A DNA stretch of 64,000 nucleotides from Streptomyces sp. DT2A-34 (GCF_030499515.1 NZ_JASTWJ010000001.1:3328001-3392000); one strand, 5' to 3'. Positions 1-10,959 are shown, numbered from the stretch's first letter. Numbers and translations: made by a program. Notes: a model not told the origin generated them from the letters alone.

Positions 1-1869
1 CAGCTTCTCCTCGTCGATCGGCATGACCGGGTCCACGGTCCGGTGGTTGCCGAACAGGGAGCCGATGACCGAGACCGGGTTGTAGTCGCTGGTCGCGGCC
101 GTACTGACCGTCTGCTGCATGTCGAACTGCAGCCCGGCCTTGTCCGGTTCGAGGGTGACGGTCTTGCCGCCGACCGACAGCTTCAGCGGCTTGTTGACCC
201 GCTCGTCGAAGGCGTCGTTGAGCTTCTTGACCGCGTCGTCGCGAGTGCCGCCGCCGATGTCGACGCCGAGCACGGTGGTGCCCTTGGGCACGTCGGAGTG
301 GTTCATCAGCAGGCCGGCGCCGTAGACGCCACCGGCGAGGACGATCACTCCGCCGACGAGCAGGGGCAGCTTGTTGCGGCCCTTCTTCTTGGGCGCGCGG
401 GACGTCGACGCGTTCGTCGAGCCCGGCTCGGGCAGCTTCGGAGGCGTGTGCGGCGCCGGTCCGTCGGTGGCGCCCGGGCCGAAGGGACCGCTCTGGGCGC
501 CGGAGGGTACGACGGGGATGCCGCTGGTGACGGTGTGACCGGAGACGTTGTCGGCGACACCGCCGTAGTGCGGGTTGCCGGGTTCGGGGGCCGGCTTCTG
601 CGGGGTGAGGATCGCGGTGTCGTCGCTCAGGCCGCCGCCGGGGCCACGGCCCGGGGTGTGGGGGGCGCCGCCCGGGCCGGCGGGGCCCCCCGGGCCGCTG
701 CCGGGAACGCCGGGGCCGGCGGGTCCGCCGGGCCGACTCGGACCGTTGGAGATGCCGGGCACACCGGAGCCACCCGGGCCGTTGGAGATGCCGGGCACAC
801 CCGGACCAGCCGGGCCACCCGGGCCACCCGGACCGCCGGGCCCACCGCGGCCGCCCTGTCCACCGCCCGCGACCGGGGGCACGGGCGGGCCGTCGCCGGT
901 GACCGGACCGGTCGTCGGACCTGCGGGGCCCTGCGGGCCGCCCTGGCCGCCACGGCCTTTCGGGCCGCCGAAGTCGTTCGGGCCGTTGAAGTCGTTCGGG
1001 CCGTTGAAATCGTTCGAGCCATTGAAGTCGTTGAGGCCGCCGAAGTCGGCGGAACCGTCGAAACCGCTCGGGCCGCCCTGGGCGCCGTAACCATGGGGGC
1101 CGTTCGGGCCGCCCTGGGTGCCATAGCCGTTCTGACCGTTCGGGCCGCCGTCGCCGTTCTCTGAGAAGTACGGCAGGTCGTCGCGGCGCGCCTCGCCGCC
1201 GGGGCGGGAACCATTGCCGTTGCCCAGCGGGCCCGCCGACAGTGCCTCGGTGACGTCGAAGGAACCGGTGCCTCCGCCGTGCCCGGGAGCCACCGGGCCG
1301 CCGGTCGCACCGGGGAGACCGGCGCCGTTCGTACCGCCGGGGACGCTCATCGCGCCGACGACACCACCGGGCCGCCCGGAACCGTCACCCGTCCGCGCAC
1401 CGCCGGGGGCACCGGGGCCCGAACCGCCGGGCAGACCTGCCCCGTTGGAGGGCGGGCCGCCCTGACCGCCCTTGGGCGCGCCGGACTTGCGCGGCGCGAA
1501 CCAGTCGCTCGTCTTCTCCCCCGGCTGCGCGGCGGGGTCGGCCGGGGGCTCGACGGTGCCCGTGGACATGGACGTGGCGGCGGACGGTGCCGGCGTCTCG
1601 GTCTCCGCCCTGTCCCCGGCGCCCTCGGCTTCGGCGACGGGCTTGCGCACGACGACCGGCGGAATGGGCCGCGACCCCGGGATGTTGATCCGGATCCGGG
1701 TCGTCAGCGTGGTCTCGGTCTTGCGTTCCTCCGGCTGCGCGGCCGAACGGCCCGCGCCCGTACCGCTGTCGGAAGCCATGGGGGTCCCGTACGGCGGCGT
1801 GCCCGAGGGGTATGCGGCTCCGCCGCGCCCGTTGGGCCCGGAGGACGGAGTGTCAGTTTCACGACTCAA
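1..1869 (-). CDS. Collagen-like, single-pass membrane protein with start of a putative peptidoglycan-binding domain (C-terminus beyond window)
   Basis: The minus-strand frame stays open for 623 codons from a TTG at 1869 (GGGAGA lies 5' of it) to the window edge, so the 3' end is missing. Residues ~1-130 are Pro/Ser/Thr/Ala-rich. About residues 130-430 are very Gly/Pro/Asn-rich, with GPN/FNGPND repeats and then collagen-like GGP/GPG/GVPG triplets. A KKKGRNK stop-transfer cluster precedes one hydrophobic helix (~496-516). Beyond it comes a domain beginning [18 protein letters not shown], which resembles the VanW-associated PG_binding_4 type. The TM orientation suggests that the collagen-like part is cytoplasmic and the C-terminal domain extracellular. 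An in-frame ATG at 1779 is a possible alternative start. Function unknown; a cell-wall role is inferred only from the domain resemblance. Confidence 0.7.
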   Translation of the reverse strand, partial: MSRETDTPSSGPNGRGGAAYPSGTPPYGTPMASDSGTGAGRSAAQPEERKTETTLTTRIRINIPGSRPIPPVVVRKPVAEAEGAGDRAETETPAPSAATSMSTGTVEPPADPAAQPGEKTSDWFAPRKSGAPKGGQGGPPSNGAGLPGGSGPGAPGGARTGDGSGRPGGVVGAMSVPGGTNGAGLPGATGGPVAPGHGGGTGSFDVTEALSAGPLGNGNGSRPGGEARRDDLPYFSENGDGGPNGQNGYGTQGGPNGPHGYGAQGGPSGFDGSADFGGLNDFNGSNDFNGPNDFNGPNDFGGPKGRGGQGGPQGPAGPTTGPVTGDGPPVPPVAGGGQGGRGGPGGPGGPGGPAGPGVPGISNGPGGSGVPGISNGPSRPGGPAGPGVPGSGPGGPAGPGGAPHTPGRGPGGGLSDDTAILTPQKPAPEPGNPHYGGVADNVSGHTVTSGIPVVPSGAQSGPFGPGATDGPAPHTPPKLPEPGSTNASTSRAPKKKGRNKLPLLVGGVIVLAGGVYGAGLLMNHSDVPKGTTVLGVDIGGGTRDDAVKKLNDAFDERVNKPLKLSVGGKTVTLEPDKAGLQFDMQQTVSTAATSDYNPVSVIGSLFGNHRTVDPVMPIDEEKL

Positions 1870-2028
1870 GGCAGGTTCTCCCGGTTGGCTCCACCGCCTG
1901 TTCGACCTCATTGCTTCGGACGGCTCGGCGGCGCGCACCACCATACTGGCCACTTCCGGCCCGTATCCCACGACCGCCTGGGAAACCCACACGGGACTCG
2001 CACGAGTGCGGCATGGAGAAGTAGTACG

Positions 2029-2430
2029 TCACTTGCCAAGTCGGACGCGGTCGTCGCTCGGTTGCCGCGCCGGTGCGAGGGTGGCGCAGATCACAGCCAC
2101 GGCCATGCCGCCGAGCAGGAAGAGGTAGGAGGCGGCGCTCGTGCCGAACACGAAGTCGCCCTCCGGGCGGCTGGCGGTGAGCAGGATGACGGCGACCATC
2201 CAGCCGCCGGCGGGTGCGACGGCCCCGGCGCGACTGCCCGCCGCCAGGCCACCGCCCAGACAGAGCCCGGCCTCACCGGCGAGCGCGAGCAGCAGGCCGC
2301 CCGGGAACCATGCGGGCTGCACCAGCGCCCCGACCACGCCGACCACCGCGCCGAGCACGAACAGCCCGACGTAGGCGACAGCCCGCAGGCCGGAGGGCCG
2401 CTTCAGCGGCTGGGCGAGCATCGAGCTCAT
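2029..2430 (-). CDS. Small four-helix membrane protein, DUF6113-like, next to mshB
   Basis: This 133-residue protein starts [16 protein letters not shown] and has about four hydrophobic segments ([20 protein letters not shown], the [18 protein letters not shown] stretch, [10 protein letters not shown] and [17 protein letters not shown]). Its ATG at 2430 overlaps the mshB stop (ATGA arrangement), so the two are translationally coupled. The position directly after mshB and the length match what I remember of the Streptomyces DUF6113 family; that name is from memory. No catalytic motif is visible. A longer in-frame start is possible but would lie inside mshB. Confidence 0.75.
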   Translation of the reverse strand: MSSMLAQPLKRPSGLRAVAYVGLFVLGAVVGVVGALVQPAWFPGGLLLALAGEAGLCLGGGLAAGSRAGAVAPAGGWMVAVILLTASRPEGDFVFGTSAASYLFLLGGMAVAVICATLAPARQPSDDRVRLGK

Positions 2431-3329
2431 GACGCCTCCCCGACGGTGACACCGGCGAACAGATCGGTCTCCGTCTCCGCCCCTCTCCCCCAGCCTTCGG
2501 CCGGGGGGACCCCCATCTCGCTTCGCTCCCCTCGCACCAACTCGTAGTACTCGGTGGTGAAGAGGGGTTGTGCGAGTTCGTTGGAGAGCGCGAAGTACAG
2601 CTCGGCCACGTCGATCTGCGTGGCGTGCGCCCGCATCGCGGCGGCCTTGGCGGCGGCGTAGGCGGTGCCGTCGATCACGGTGGTGATCCGCTCGTCGTCG
2701 ACGACGCCCGGCACGTCGTCCACGGTGGCGGCCTTGCCGAACGGCAACCCGGGCAGATCCGCCTGAAGCCGGGCGAAGGCCTCCTCGGCGACCGTGCGCG
2801 GGACGCGGTTCCAGTAGATCTTGGGGATCTCCCACCCGGCATCGGCGGCCAGCTCGGCCGCGCGCATGGCGATGCGGTGGGCCTGGATGTGGTCCGGGTG
2901 GCCGTAGCCGCCATCCGGGTCATAGGTGACGAGGACCTGCGGGCGCACCTCCAGGATCACCTCGACGAGAGCCCGGGCCGCGTCGTCGACGTCCGCCTGC
3001 CAGAGGCCGGCCGGGTCGTCGTTGTCGGCGATGCCCATCATCCCCGAGTCCTCGAAGCGGCCCTTTCCGCCGAGGAGACGGAAGTCCTCGACGCCGAGCT
3101 CGCGCATCGCGGCGGTGAGCTCGCCCAGACGGTGTTCGCCCAGATCGGCACCGGTCAGGTGCTGGAGCTCGGGGGGAATGACCTCGCCGTGCTCGCCGAG
3201 GGTGCAGGTGACCAGGGTCACGCGGGCACCCTCGGCCGCGTACTTGGCCATGGTCGCGCCGTTGTTGATCGACTCGTCGTCCGGGTGCGCGTGCACCAGG
3301 AGGAGACGCCGGTCGGGCAGTTCCGTCAT
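2427..3329 (-). CDS. mshB: N-acetyl-1-D-myo-inositol-2-amino-2-deoxy-alpha-D-glucopyranoside deacetylase (mycothiol biosynthesis)
   Basis: The 300-residue protein belongs to the PIG-L/LmbE zinc deacetylases. It removes acetate from GlcNAc-Ins to give GlcN-Ins, the second step of mycothiol synthesis, in the cytoplasm. The N-terminal zinc motif HAHPDDES supplies His15 and Asp18 as ligands and Asp17 as the general base. A second motif, [10 protein letters not shown], supplies His147. The ATG at 3329 ([12 protein letters not shown]) was preferred to an upstream GTG at 3353 because family members start here. It is coupled to the following small membrane protein gene. Mycothiol is specific to actinobacteria, which supports the host assignment. 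Confidence 0.95.
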   Translation of the reverse strand: MTELPDRRLLLVHAHPDDESINNGATMAKYAAEGARVTLVTCTLGEHGEVIPPELQHLTGADLGEHRLGELTAAMRELGVEDFRLLGGKGRFEDSGMMGIADNDDPAGLWQADVDDAARALVEVILEVRPQVLVTYDPDGGYGHPDHIQAHRIAMRAAELAADAGWEIPKIYWNRVPRTVAEEAFARLQADLPGLPFGKAATVDDVPGVVDDERITTVIDGTAYAAAKAAAMRAHATQIDVAELYFALSNELAQPLFTTEYYELVRGERSEMGVPPAEGWGRGAETETDLFAGVTVGEAS

Positions 3330-3388
3330 GGACCCCACCCTACGAGGCACCACTGACAGCGCCGCACGGCGCTGTCGGAAAGCGCGGC

Positions 3389-3583
3389 TCAGAACTTGAT
3401 GCTGCCGATCATGCCCGCGATGTTCGTCGTCAGCTCACTGATGGTGGGCGCGACGGTCGAGGACGCCAGGTAGAACCCGAGCAGCATGCAGACGACCGCA
3501 TGGCCCGCCTTCAACCCTGATTTCTTGATCAGCAGGAAGACGATGATCGCCAGCAGCACCACCGCCGAAATCGAGAGTGCCAC
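3389..3583 (-). CDS. 64-residue conserved-looking membrane protein
   Basis: The gene has a GTG start at 3583 with a strong GGAGG eight to nine bases upstream. The product begins [20 protein letters not shown], an N-terminal helix, followed by a short basic turn and a second helix around [16 protein letters not shown]. The C-terminal tail is polar ([18 protein letters not shown]). I recognise the overall pattern from Streptomyces genomes, where it is annotated as hypothetical. It lies between mshB and the divergent peptidase gene, and its promoter region shares the 176 bp intergenic stretch to 3760. No function can be assigned. Confidence 0.8.
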   Translation of the reverse strand: MALSISAVVLLAIIVFLLIKKSGLKAGHAVVCMLLGFYLASSTVAPTISELTTNIAGMIGSIKF

Positions 3584-3759
3584 GGCGGCTCACCTCCAAG
3601 AATCCCAGGGGCGGGGGGTCGGACTATGGGGGCAGATAAATCCATGCAGCAGCCAGCAGGTTCATACCCACTATGCGCTAGTGATCATAACTATCCGTAC
3701 GTGCGCATCGATCGGCGCACAGCCGCACAAGGGGGCGCACTGGCCAATATGGTCGGGGC

Positions 3760-5880
3760 ATGACGACCGAGCCTGTGTCCTTCCCCCGCCGGCATGCCAG
3801 CACCCAGCGGTTCACCTTCGGCGCGCCGCGCGCGTTCGCGGTGGCGCCCGACGGTTCCCGTGTCGTGTTCCTGCGCTCCACCTCCGGCACGGATCCGGCG
3901 AGTTCGCTGTGGGTGCTCGACACCGTGGACGGCAAGGAGCGCGTGGCGGCCGACCCGCGCGCCCTGCTGGGCGGCGCCTCGGAAGACCTCTCGCCCGAGG
4001 AGCGGGCGCGCCGCGAGCGCAGCCGCGAGGCCGGCGCCGGCGTCGTCGGCCACGCCACCGACAGCGCCGTGGAGTTGGCGTCTTTTGCCTTGTCAGGGCG
4101 GCTTTTCACAGCGGAGCTACGGGTCGGCACGGCACGCGAACTCCGGGTCCCCGGGCCGGTGATCGACCCGCGGCCCTCCCCCGACGGACGGCACATCGCG
4201 TACGTCGCGCAGGGCGCGCTGCGGGTGGTGGGCGCCGAGGGTGAAGGCGATCGTGCGCTCGCCGAGCCGGAGTCGGAGGGGGTCACCTATGGGCTCGCCG
4301 AGTTCATCGCCGCCGAGGAGATGGCACGCTACCGGGGCTTTTGGTGGGGTCCGGAGTCGGACCGGCTGCTCGTGGCGCGCGTGGACGACACGCCGGTGCG
4401 GCGGTGGTGGATCTCCGATCCCGCACGTCCGGAGCGCGCGCCGCAGCAGGTCGCGTATCCGGCGGCGGGGACCGAGAACGCGGACGTACGGCTGTTCGTG
4501 ATCGGTCTGGACGGGGCGCGCACGGAGGTGGCGTGGGACCGGGCGCGGTACCCCTATCTGGCACGAGTGCACTGGTCAGCGGCGGGTGCGCCGCTGCTGC
4601 TCGTCCAGGCGCGGGACCAGCGCAGCCAGCTGTTCCTGGCCGTGGACCCGGCGACGGGGGCGACGCGGATGGTGCACGCCGACGAAGATCCACAATGGCT
4701 GGATCTTTTCCCTGGCGTGCCCTGCTGGAGCCCCTCCGGGCAGCTGGTGCGCATCGCCGACGAGGGCGGCGCCCGGGTGCTCACGGTGGGCGAACGCCCG
4801 CTGACGGGCCCGCAGTTGCACGTCCGCGCGGTGCTGGACGTCTCCGACGACGACGTCCTGGTCTCGGCGTCGGCGGGTGCGGCCGCGGCTGACGCCGAGA
4901 TCGGTGAAGTGCACGTGTACCGGGTGAACGAGCTCGGCGTGGAGCGCGTGTCGCAGGAGCCCGGCGTGCACTCGGCGGTGCGTGCCGGGGGCGTGACCGT
5001 GCTGGTGTCGCACACTCTCGACCGGCCCGGGTCCCGGGTCCAGGTGCTGCGCGAGGGGAAGCAGACGGCGGCGGTCCGGTCGCATGCCGAAGATCCCGGT
5101 TTGACCCCGCGCATCACCCTCACCGAAGGGGGCGCACGCCGCATCCCGTGCGCCGTGCTTATGCCTCGGGACTACGCCGGTGACACCCCGCTCCCGGTTT
5201 TGCTGGATCCGTACGGGGGACCGCACGCCTCCAGGGTGGTCGCCGCGCACAACGCGTATCTGACCTCGCAGTGGTTCGCCGACCAGGGGTTCGCGGTGGT
5301 CGTCGCGGACGGGCGCGGTACGCCGGGGCGCTCGCCCGCGTGGGAGAAGGCGATCAAGGACGACATCGCGGCGGTCGTGGTGCAGGACCAGGTCGACGCG
5401 CTCCAGGGGCTCGCCGAGCGGTTCCCGCTCGACCTGACCCGGGTGGCCATCCGCGGCTGGTCCTTCGGCGGCTATCTGGCGGGGCTCGCGGTGCTGCGCC
5501 GCCCGGACGTCTTCCACGCGGCGGTGGTCGGCGCCCCGGTCACCGATCTGCGGCTGTACGACACCCACTACCAGGAGCGTTACGTCGGGCACCCCGAGGA
5601 GCAGCCGGAGGTCTACCGGCGCAACTCGCTGATCGACGACACCGGCCTGGTGGACCCGGCCGAGCCGGCCCGCCCGATGATGATCGTCCACGGGCTGGCG
5701 GACGACAACGTGGTGGTCGCCCACTCACTGCGCCTGTCCTCGGCCCTGCTCGCCGCGGGCCGCCCGCACGAGGTGCTGCCGCTGTCCGGCGTGACCCACA
5801 TGACTCCGCAGGAGGAGGTCGCGGAGAACCTGCTGCTGCTCCAGCTCGACTTCCTGAAGCGGTCGCTGGGGCTGAACTGA
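3760..5880 (+). CDS. S9 family serine peptidase (prolyl oligopeptidase / dipeptidyl-peptidase IV type)
   Basis: This 706-residue protein has an N-terminal beta-propeller-like half (repeated VAPDGSRVVFL, PSPDGRHIAYV strand patterns) and a C-terminal alpha/beta-hydrolase domain from ~residue 450. The catalytic triad is visible: Ser568 in GWSFGGYL, Asp648 in HGLADDNV and His680 in SGVTHMTP. The LAEFIAAEEMARYRGFWWG stretch (~residues 180-200) resembles the DPP4 double-Glu motif that binds the substrate N-terminus, so dipeptidyl-peptidase activity on small peptides is likely. There is no signal peptide, so it is predicted cytoplasmic. It lies upstream of three oligopeptide importers, which fits processing of imported peptides, although that link is inferred. 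Confidence 0.92.
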   Translation: MTTEPVSFPRRHASTQRFTFGAPRAFAVAPDGSRVVFLRSTSGTDPASSLWVLDTVDGKERVAADPRALLGGASEDLSPEERARRERSREAGAGVVGHATDSAVELASFALSGRLFTAELRVGTARELRVPGPVIDPRPSPDGRHIAYVAQGALRVVGAEGEGDRALAEPESEGVTYGLAEFIAAEEMARYRGFWWGPESDRLLVARVDDTPVRRWWISDPARPERAPQQVAYPAAGTENADVRLFVIGLDGARTEVAWDRARYPYLARVHWSAAGAPLLLVQARDQRSQLFLAVDPATGATRMVHADEDPQWLDLFPGVPCWSPSGQLVRIADEGGARVLTVGERPLTGPQLHVRAVLDVSDDDVLVSASAGAAAADAEIGEVHVYRVNELGVERVSQEPGVHSAVRAGGVTVLVSHTLDRPGSRVQVLREGKQTAAVRSHAEDPGLTPRITLTEGGARRIPCAVLMPRDYAGDTPLPVLLDPYGGPHASRVVAAHNAYLTSQWFADQGFAVVVADGRGTPGRSPAWEKAIKDDIAAVVVQDQVDALQGLAERFPLDLTRVAIRGWSFGGYLAGLAVLRRPDVFHAAVVGAPVTDLRLYDTHYQERYVGHPEEQPEVYRRNSLIDDTGLVDPAEPARPMMIVHGLADDNVVVAHSLRLSSALLAAGRPHEVLPLSGVTHMTPQEEVAENLLLLQLDFLKRSLGLN

Positions 5881-6002
5881 CCTCTCGGCCGGGCGAGGAA
5901 GACCAGGATGCCGCGAGCGCGGAGGTGTCGAGCCCGGCTGTGGTGAGCCCGGAGGCGGTGAGCAGCTTGCGCATGGGGTTCCGGTCGTGAGGGTGGAACG
6001 GC

Positions 6003-6038
6003 AACGAGCCGGGGTGACATGGCGCACCCCGGCTCGTT
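6003..6038. terminator. Strong hairpin between convergent genes
   Basis: A near-perfect stem pairs ACGAGCCGGGGTG (6004-6016) with CACCCCGGCTCGT (6025-6037) around an 8-base loop; flanking A6003 and T6038 can extend it, and T bases follow on the plus strand. It sits between the convergent peptidase and ATPase genes and probably terminates both transcripts. Confidence 0.8.
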
Positions 6039-6145
6039 TACGGCACCCGCACGGCCGTACGCTGTTCAGCCTGACGCGTCCGTATATCGGGATCGGGTCG
6101 GCTGAGTTGCCTGCGTGTTAACGCAGTTCGCGTGTGTTTGTACGG

Positions 6146-7214
6146 CTATGGCACCGCCTCCGGCGGAACGACTTGCCCCGGCGCGGAGCGCCTGATCGAC
6201 ACAGCCTCCGCGAAGTGACAGGCCGAGGCATGCGCCTCGGGCCCGCTCGCCTCGCCGAAACGCGACGGCACCGCGAGCGGCGGTGCCTCCAGGGCGCACC
6301 GCTCCCGCGCCTTCCAGCAGCGGGTGCGGAAGCGGCAGCCGGAGGGGACGTTCGTCGGGGACGGGACGTCGCCCGCGAGGATGATGCGCTCGCGGCGGTC
6401 ACGGGCGTCGGGGTCGGGGACGGGGACCGCGGAGAGCAGCGCCTGGGTGTAGGGGTGCGTGGGGTGGTCGTAGATCTCGGCGTCCTTGCCGATCTCCACG
6501 ATCCGGCCGAGGTACATCACCCCCACCCGGTCGGAGATGTGACGGACGATCGACAGGTCGTGGGCGATGAAGACGTAGGAGAGGTCGAACTCGTTCTGCA
6601 GCCGGTCCATCAGGTTGATGACCTGGGCCTGGACCGAGACGTCCAGTGCGGAGACCGGTTCGTCGGCGACGATGACCTCCGGGCGCAGCGCCAGCCCCCG
6701 TGCGATGCCGATGCGTTGGCGCTGGCCGCCGGAGAACTGGTGCGGATAGCGGTTGATGTACTCGGGGTTGAGGCCGACCACGTCCAGCAGCTCCCGCACC
6801 TTGCGGCGGCGGTCGCCCTTCGGGGCCACCTCGGGGTGGATGTCGTACGGCTCGCCGATGATGTCGCCCACCGTCATACGGGGGTTGAGTGAGGTGTACG
6901 GGTCCTGGAACACCATCTGGATGTTGCGGCGTACGGCCTTCAGGGCGCGGCCGGACAGCCGGGTGATGTCCTCGCCCTTGTACTTGATCGAACCGGCCGT
7001 CGGGCGCTCCAGGTTGACCAGCATCTTGGCGACCGTGGACTTGCCGCAGCCGGACTCGCCGACGATGCCGAGGGTTTCCCCGGCGTGGAGCGTGAAGTCG
7101 ACGCCGTCGACGGCCTTGACCGCGCCGACCTGCTTCTTGAACAGGATGCCCTGGGTGAGCGGGTAGTGCTTGACGAGCCCGCTGACCTGCAGAATCGGCT
7201 CGGCCGACGAGGAA

Positions 7215-7222
<8 letters not shown>
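6146..7222 (-). CDS. Oligopeptide ABC transporter ATPase, OppF/DppF type (system 1)
   Basis: The 358-residue cytoplasmic ATPase energises peptide import. The Walker A motif GESGCGKST is at residues 55-63, the signature [10 protein letters not shown] is at about 165, and Walker B VIVADEP follows. The C-terminal oligopeptide-transporter extension has the [16 protein letters not shown] cysteine cluster typical of Opp/Dpp ATPases. It is the last gene of the system 1 operon and overlaps the OppD-type gene by 8 bp. The [12 protein letters not shown] insertion near the N-terminus is usual for the OppF class. The substrate cannot be read from sequence beyond 'peptide-like'. Confidence 0.93.
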
Positions 7223-8198
<976 letters not shown>

Positions 8199-8207
8199 GA
8201 CGCCGGC

Positions 8208-8236
8208 TCACCTCACCTTCGCATCGAGGGCGTCGC
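8208..8236 (-). repeat. 29 bp duplicate of the 3' end of the system 1 permease gene
   Basis: Positions 8208-8236 match 9030-9058 at 27 of 29 bases. The 9030 copy encodes the last residues (DALDPKLR, stop) of the permease; in the 8208 copy the same frame would read DALDAKVR, stop. This copy also carries the Shine-Dalgarno-like AGGTGA of the ATPase gene. The arrangement suggests that the permease once ended here and that the 822 bp in between was inserted. Confidence 0.75.
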
Positions 8237-8394
8237 ACGGATGGCGTCCCGCCGAGTGATGCGGACACCGGGACCGGGGGCCGGCCGGCCCCCATGGCCT
8301 GCGGCCGACGGACACGGCCGAACGCCCGGGGCGCCCGCTCCGACCACCGCCCTGCGCGACCGGGCCGGTCGACGGCCGGGGGCCAGGTGACGGG

Positions 8395-8830
8395 CGGATG
8401 CCGGGCCGAGAGCCGGATGGCGGCCGACGGCCGGTACCGGTCGACAGCCGAGTGCCGGACCGGCGGCCCAGTGCCGGACCACAGCCAGATGCCGGACCGG
8501 CGGACAGATACCGGCGACGGCCGGATGCCGGTCGACGGCCCAGTGCCGGACCGGCGGCCAGACGCCGGTCGACAGCCGGATGCATGACTGGCAGCCGGAC
8601 GCAGGACCGACGGACGGATACCGAACCCACCGCCGGATACCGGACCGGCGGCCGGATACCGGTCGGCAGCCGGATACCGGTCGGCAGCCGGATACCGGTC
8701 GACAGCCGGATACCGGTCGACAGCCGAGTGCCCGGTCGAGAGCCAGAGGCAGGACCGGCGGCCGGATACCGGTCGGCAGCCAGAGGCAGGACCGGCGGAC
8801 GGTTGCCGGACCGGCGGGCAAGGGCCGCCC
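8395..8830. repeat. GC-rich 18 bp minisatellite inside the system 1 operon
   Basis: The stretch is built of degenerate 18 bp units of the type GGATACCGGTCGGCAGCC. Four virtually identical tandem units occupy 8654-8725, differing only at one G/A position; older, diverged units (GAGTGCCGGACCGGCGGCC, CAGATGCCGGACCGGCGGA and similar) extend on both sides. Because 18 is a multiple of three and stops are rare, open frames appear on both strands, but none has recognisable protein features. It separates the permease and ATPase genes. Low-complexity flanking sequence fills 8237-8394 and 8831-9029, with no gene seen. Confidence 0.85.
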
Positions 8831-9029
8831 TGAGCGGCGGAGCCGCATGGGCCGGCCGGGCGTGCCGACCGGCGGCACGTGGGCCGTCGGGCGCCGCGCC
8901 GCCGTGCACCACGCGAGCCGGAACCGTGCTCGTCGGCGCGTCCGACGGCCGCAGCAGGGGACGCCGGGGCGTGACACCACCGTCTCCTCCGCTTGTCCGT
9001 ACCGCGGACCCCGCACCACATCGCCCCCG

Positions 9030-10043
9030 TCACCTCAGCTTCGGATCGAGGGCGTCGCGCACCGCATCGCCCAGCATGATGAAGGCCAGCACCGTGATCG
9101 CCAGGGCGCCGGAGGGCCACAGGAGGGCGTGGGGGGCGTTGCGGATGTAGGGGGAGGCCGCGGAGATGTCGATGCCCCAGGAGACGCTCGGGGGCTTCAG
9201 GCCTACGCCGAGGTAGGACAGGGTCGCCTCCAGGGCGATGTACGTGCCGAGTGCGATGGTGGCGACCACGATCACGGGGGCGATGGCGTTGGGCGCGATG
9301 TGGCGTAGCAGGAGGCGGGAGTTGGAGGCGCCCAGGGCGCGGGCGGCCTGCACGTAGTCGTTCTGTTTGGCGGTGATGACCGCGCCGCGCGCGATACGGG
9401 AGATCTGCGGCCAGCCGAGCAGCACGATGAAGCCGATGACCGGCCAGACGGAGTTGCTGGTGACCACCGACAGCAGGACCAGGCCGCCGAGGATGACCGG
9501 GATGGCGAAGAAGACGTCGGTGACGCGGGAGAGGACCGAGTCCCACAGGCCGCCGAAGAAGCCGGCGAGCGCGCCCAGCACCGAGCCGAGGACCGCGACC
9601 CCGAGCGTGGCGCAGACGCCGACCGTGACGGACGTACGGGCGCCGTGGACCGTGCGCGTGTAGACGTCGCAGCCCTGGCCGTCGTAGCCGAAGGGATGGC
9701 CGGGCGCGGAACCCTGCTGGGCCTTGGCGAGGTCGCACTTGAGGGGGCTGCCGGAGGCGATCGCCGAGGGCCAGAAGGAGATGAAGAGCAGGAAGAGGAT
9801 GATCAGGGCCGAGACGAGGAAGACGGGGTTGCGGCGCAGGTCGCGCCAGGCGTCGGACCAGAGGCTGCGGGGTCGTCCGGCGGAGGCGGCCCAAGGGTCG
9901 GGTACGAGTCCGTCCCGGCCCTTGTCCCCGGGGCCGCCCGGAGCCCCCGCCGCCGCCTCCGCCGCGCTCGCTGTCAGATCCGGCGCGCCGCCCGCGCCGC
10001 TGCCGGCGATCGCGCCCTCGAACTGGAACGGCCGGTCAGGCAT
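9030..10043 (-). CDS. Oligopeptide ABC transporter permease, OppC/DppC type (system 1)
   Basis: This 337-residue inner-membrane permease has an unusually long Gly/Ala-rich cytoplasmic N-terminus (~60 residues) before the first helix VFLVSALIILFLLFI. The OppC_N-like segment WRDLRRNPVF is followed by six predicted helices. The binding-protein-dependent transporter (EAA) loop reads QAARALGASNSRLLLRHIAPN. The ending GDAVRDALDPKLR is typical of DppC. The ATG at 10043 overlaps the preceding permease gene by 8 bp. The final codons are duplicated at 8208-8236. Confidence 0.93.
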   Translation of the reverse strand: MPDRPFQFEGAIAGSGAGGAPDLTASAAEAAAGAPGGPGDKGRDGLVPDPWAASAGRPRSLWSDAWRDLRRNPVFLVSALIILFLLFISFWPSAIASGSPLKCDLAKAQQGSAPGHPFGYDGQGCDVYTRTVHGARTSVTVGVCATLGVAVLGSVLGALAGFFGGLWDSVLSRVTDVFFAIPVILGGLVLLSVVTSNSVWPVIGFIVLLGWPQISRIARGAVITAKQNDYVQAARALGASNSRLLLRHIAPNAIAPVIVVATIALGTYIALEATLSYLGVGLKPPSVSWGIDISAASPYIRNAPHALLWPSGALAITVLAFIMLGDAVRDALDPKLR

Positions 10044-10959
10044 AGCGGATCCTCGGGTCGAGTACGGCGTACAGGAGATCGACGACCAGGTTGCACAGGA
10101 GGAAGACGAGGACGAGGACCGTCACGAAGCCGACGACCGTCTGGGTGTTCTGGCGCAGGATGCCCTGGTAGAGCTGATAGCCGACGCCGTGGATGTTGAA
10201 GATCCGCTCGGTGACGATCGCGCCGCCCATGAGGAACCCGATGTCGGCGCCGATGAAGGTGACGACGGGGATGAGGGAGTTGCGCAGCAGGTGGCGAGTG
10301 ACGACTCGGTGCCTCGGCAGGCCCTTGGCGATGGCCGTACGGACGTAGTCGGAGCGACGGTTCTCCGCGATGGAGGTGCGGGTCAGGCGGGTGATGTACG
10401 CGAGGGAGACCGAGGCGAGGACGAGGCCGGGGACGATCAGCTCGTCGAAGGGGGCCTCCGTCGAGACGGAGGGACGGATCCAGTCGCGTTCCACGCCCAG
10501 CATCAGCTGGAGCAGCAGGCCGGTGACGAAGGTGGGGACGGAGATGACGACGAGGGTGAACAGGAGGACCCCGGTGTCGATGGGGCGTCCGCGGCGCAGG
10601 CCGGTGACCACGCCCAGCGTGATCCCGATGACGACCTCGAAGAGGATCGCCACGATCGTGAGCCGGATGGTGACCGGGAAGGCCGTCGACATCAGCTCGG
10701 TGACTTCCTGACCGTTGAAGGCCGTACCGAAGTCTCCGGTGAAGACGTTCCCCATGTAGGTCAGGTACTGCTGCCACACGGGCTGGTCGAGGCCGAACTC
10801 CTTCTTCAGCTGAGCCGCCGTCGCCGCGTCGCACTGCCGGTCGCCGCACAGGCCCGCGACGGGGTCGCCCATCACGTTCACCATGAGGAAGATCAGCAGG
10901 GTCGACCCGATGAACACCGGGACCATCTGCACCAGGCGCCGGACGACGTACCGCCCCAT
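10036..10959 (-). CDS. Oligopeptide ABC transporter permease, OppB/DppB type (system 1)
   Basis: The 307-residue permease begins MGRYVVRRLVQMVPVFIGST, the canonical OppB start, so the ATG at 10959 was chosen over an upstream in-frame codon at 11049 that lies in the binding-protein gene. About six helices are predicted. The EAA loop reads RTAIAKGLPRHRVVTRHLLRNS. The periplasmic-side loop contains a Cys pair (GLCGDRQCD). It follows the binding-protein gene by 7 bp and overlaps the next permease by 8 bp, so the three are tightly coupled. Confidence 0.93.
   Translation of the reverse strand: MGRYVVRRLVQMVPVFIGSTLLIFLMVNVMGDPVAGLCGDRQCDAATAAQLKKEFGLDQPVWQQYLTYMGNVFTGDFGTAFNGQEVTELMSTAFPVTIRLTIVAILFEVVIGITLGVVTGLRRGRPIDTGVLLFTLVVISVPTFVTGLLLQLMLGVERDWIRPSVSTEAPFDELIVPGLVLASVSLAYITRLTRTSIAENRRSDYVRTAIAKGLPRHRVVTRHLLRNSLIPVVTFIGADIGFLMGGAIVTERIFNIHGVGYQLYQGILRQNTQTVVGFVTVLVLVFLLCNLVVDLLYAVLDPRIRYA

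Noticed and set aside
43..1465. Plus-strand open frames across the first gene, including Pro/Gly-rich ones.
   Set aside because: The minus-strand frame gives a coherent protein with a transmembrane helix and a domain start, while the plus-strand products are its mirror image.
5540..6020. Minus-strand frames after the S9 peptidase.
   Set aside because: Mostly antisense to the peptidase, and the remaining part is short and without a credible start. The terminator at 6003 also lies within them.
8395..8830. Possible CRISPR array.
   Set aside because: The 18 bp units are contiguous and degenerate with no unique spacers, and no cas genes are present.
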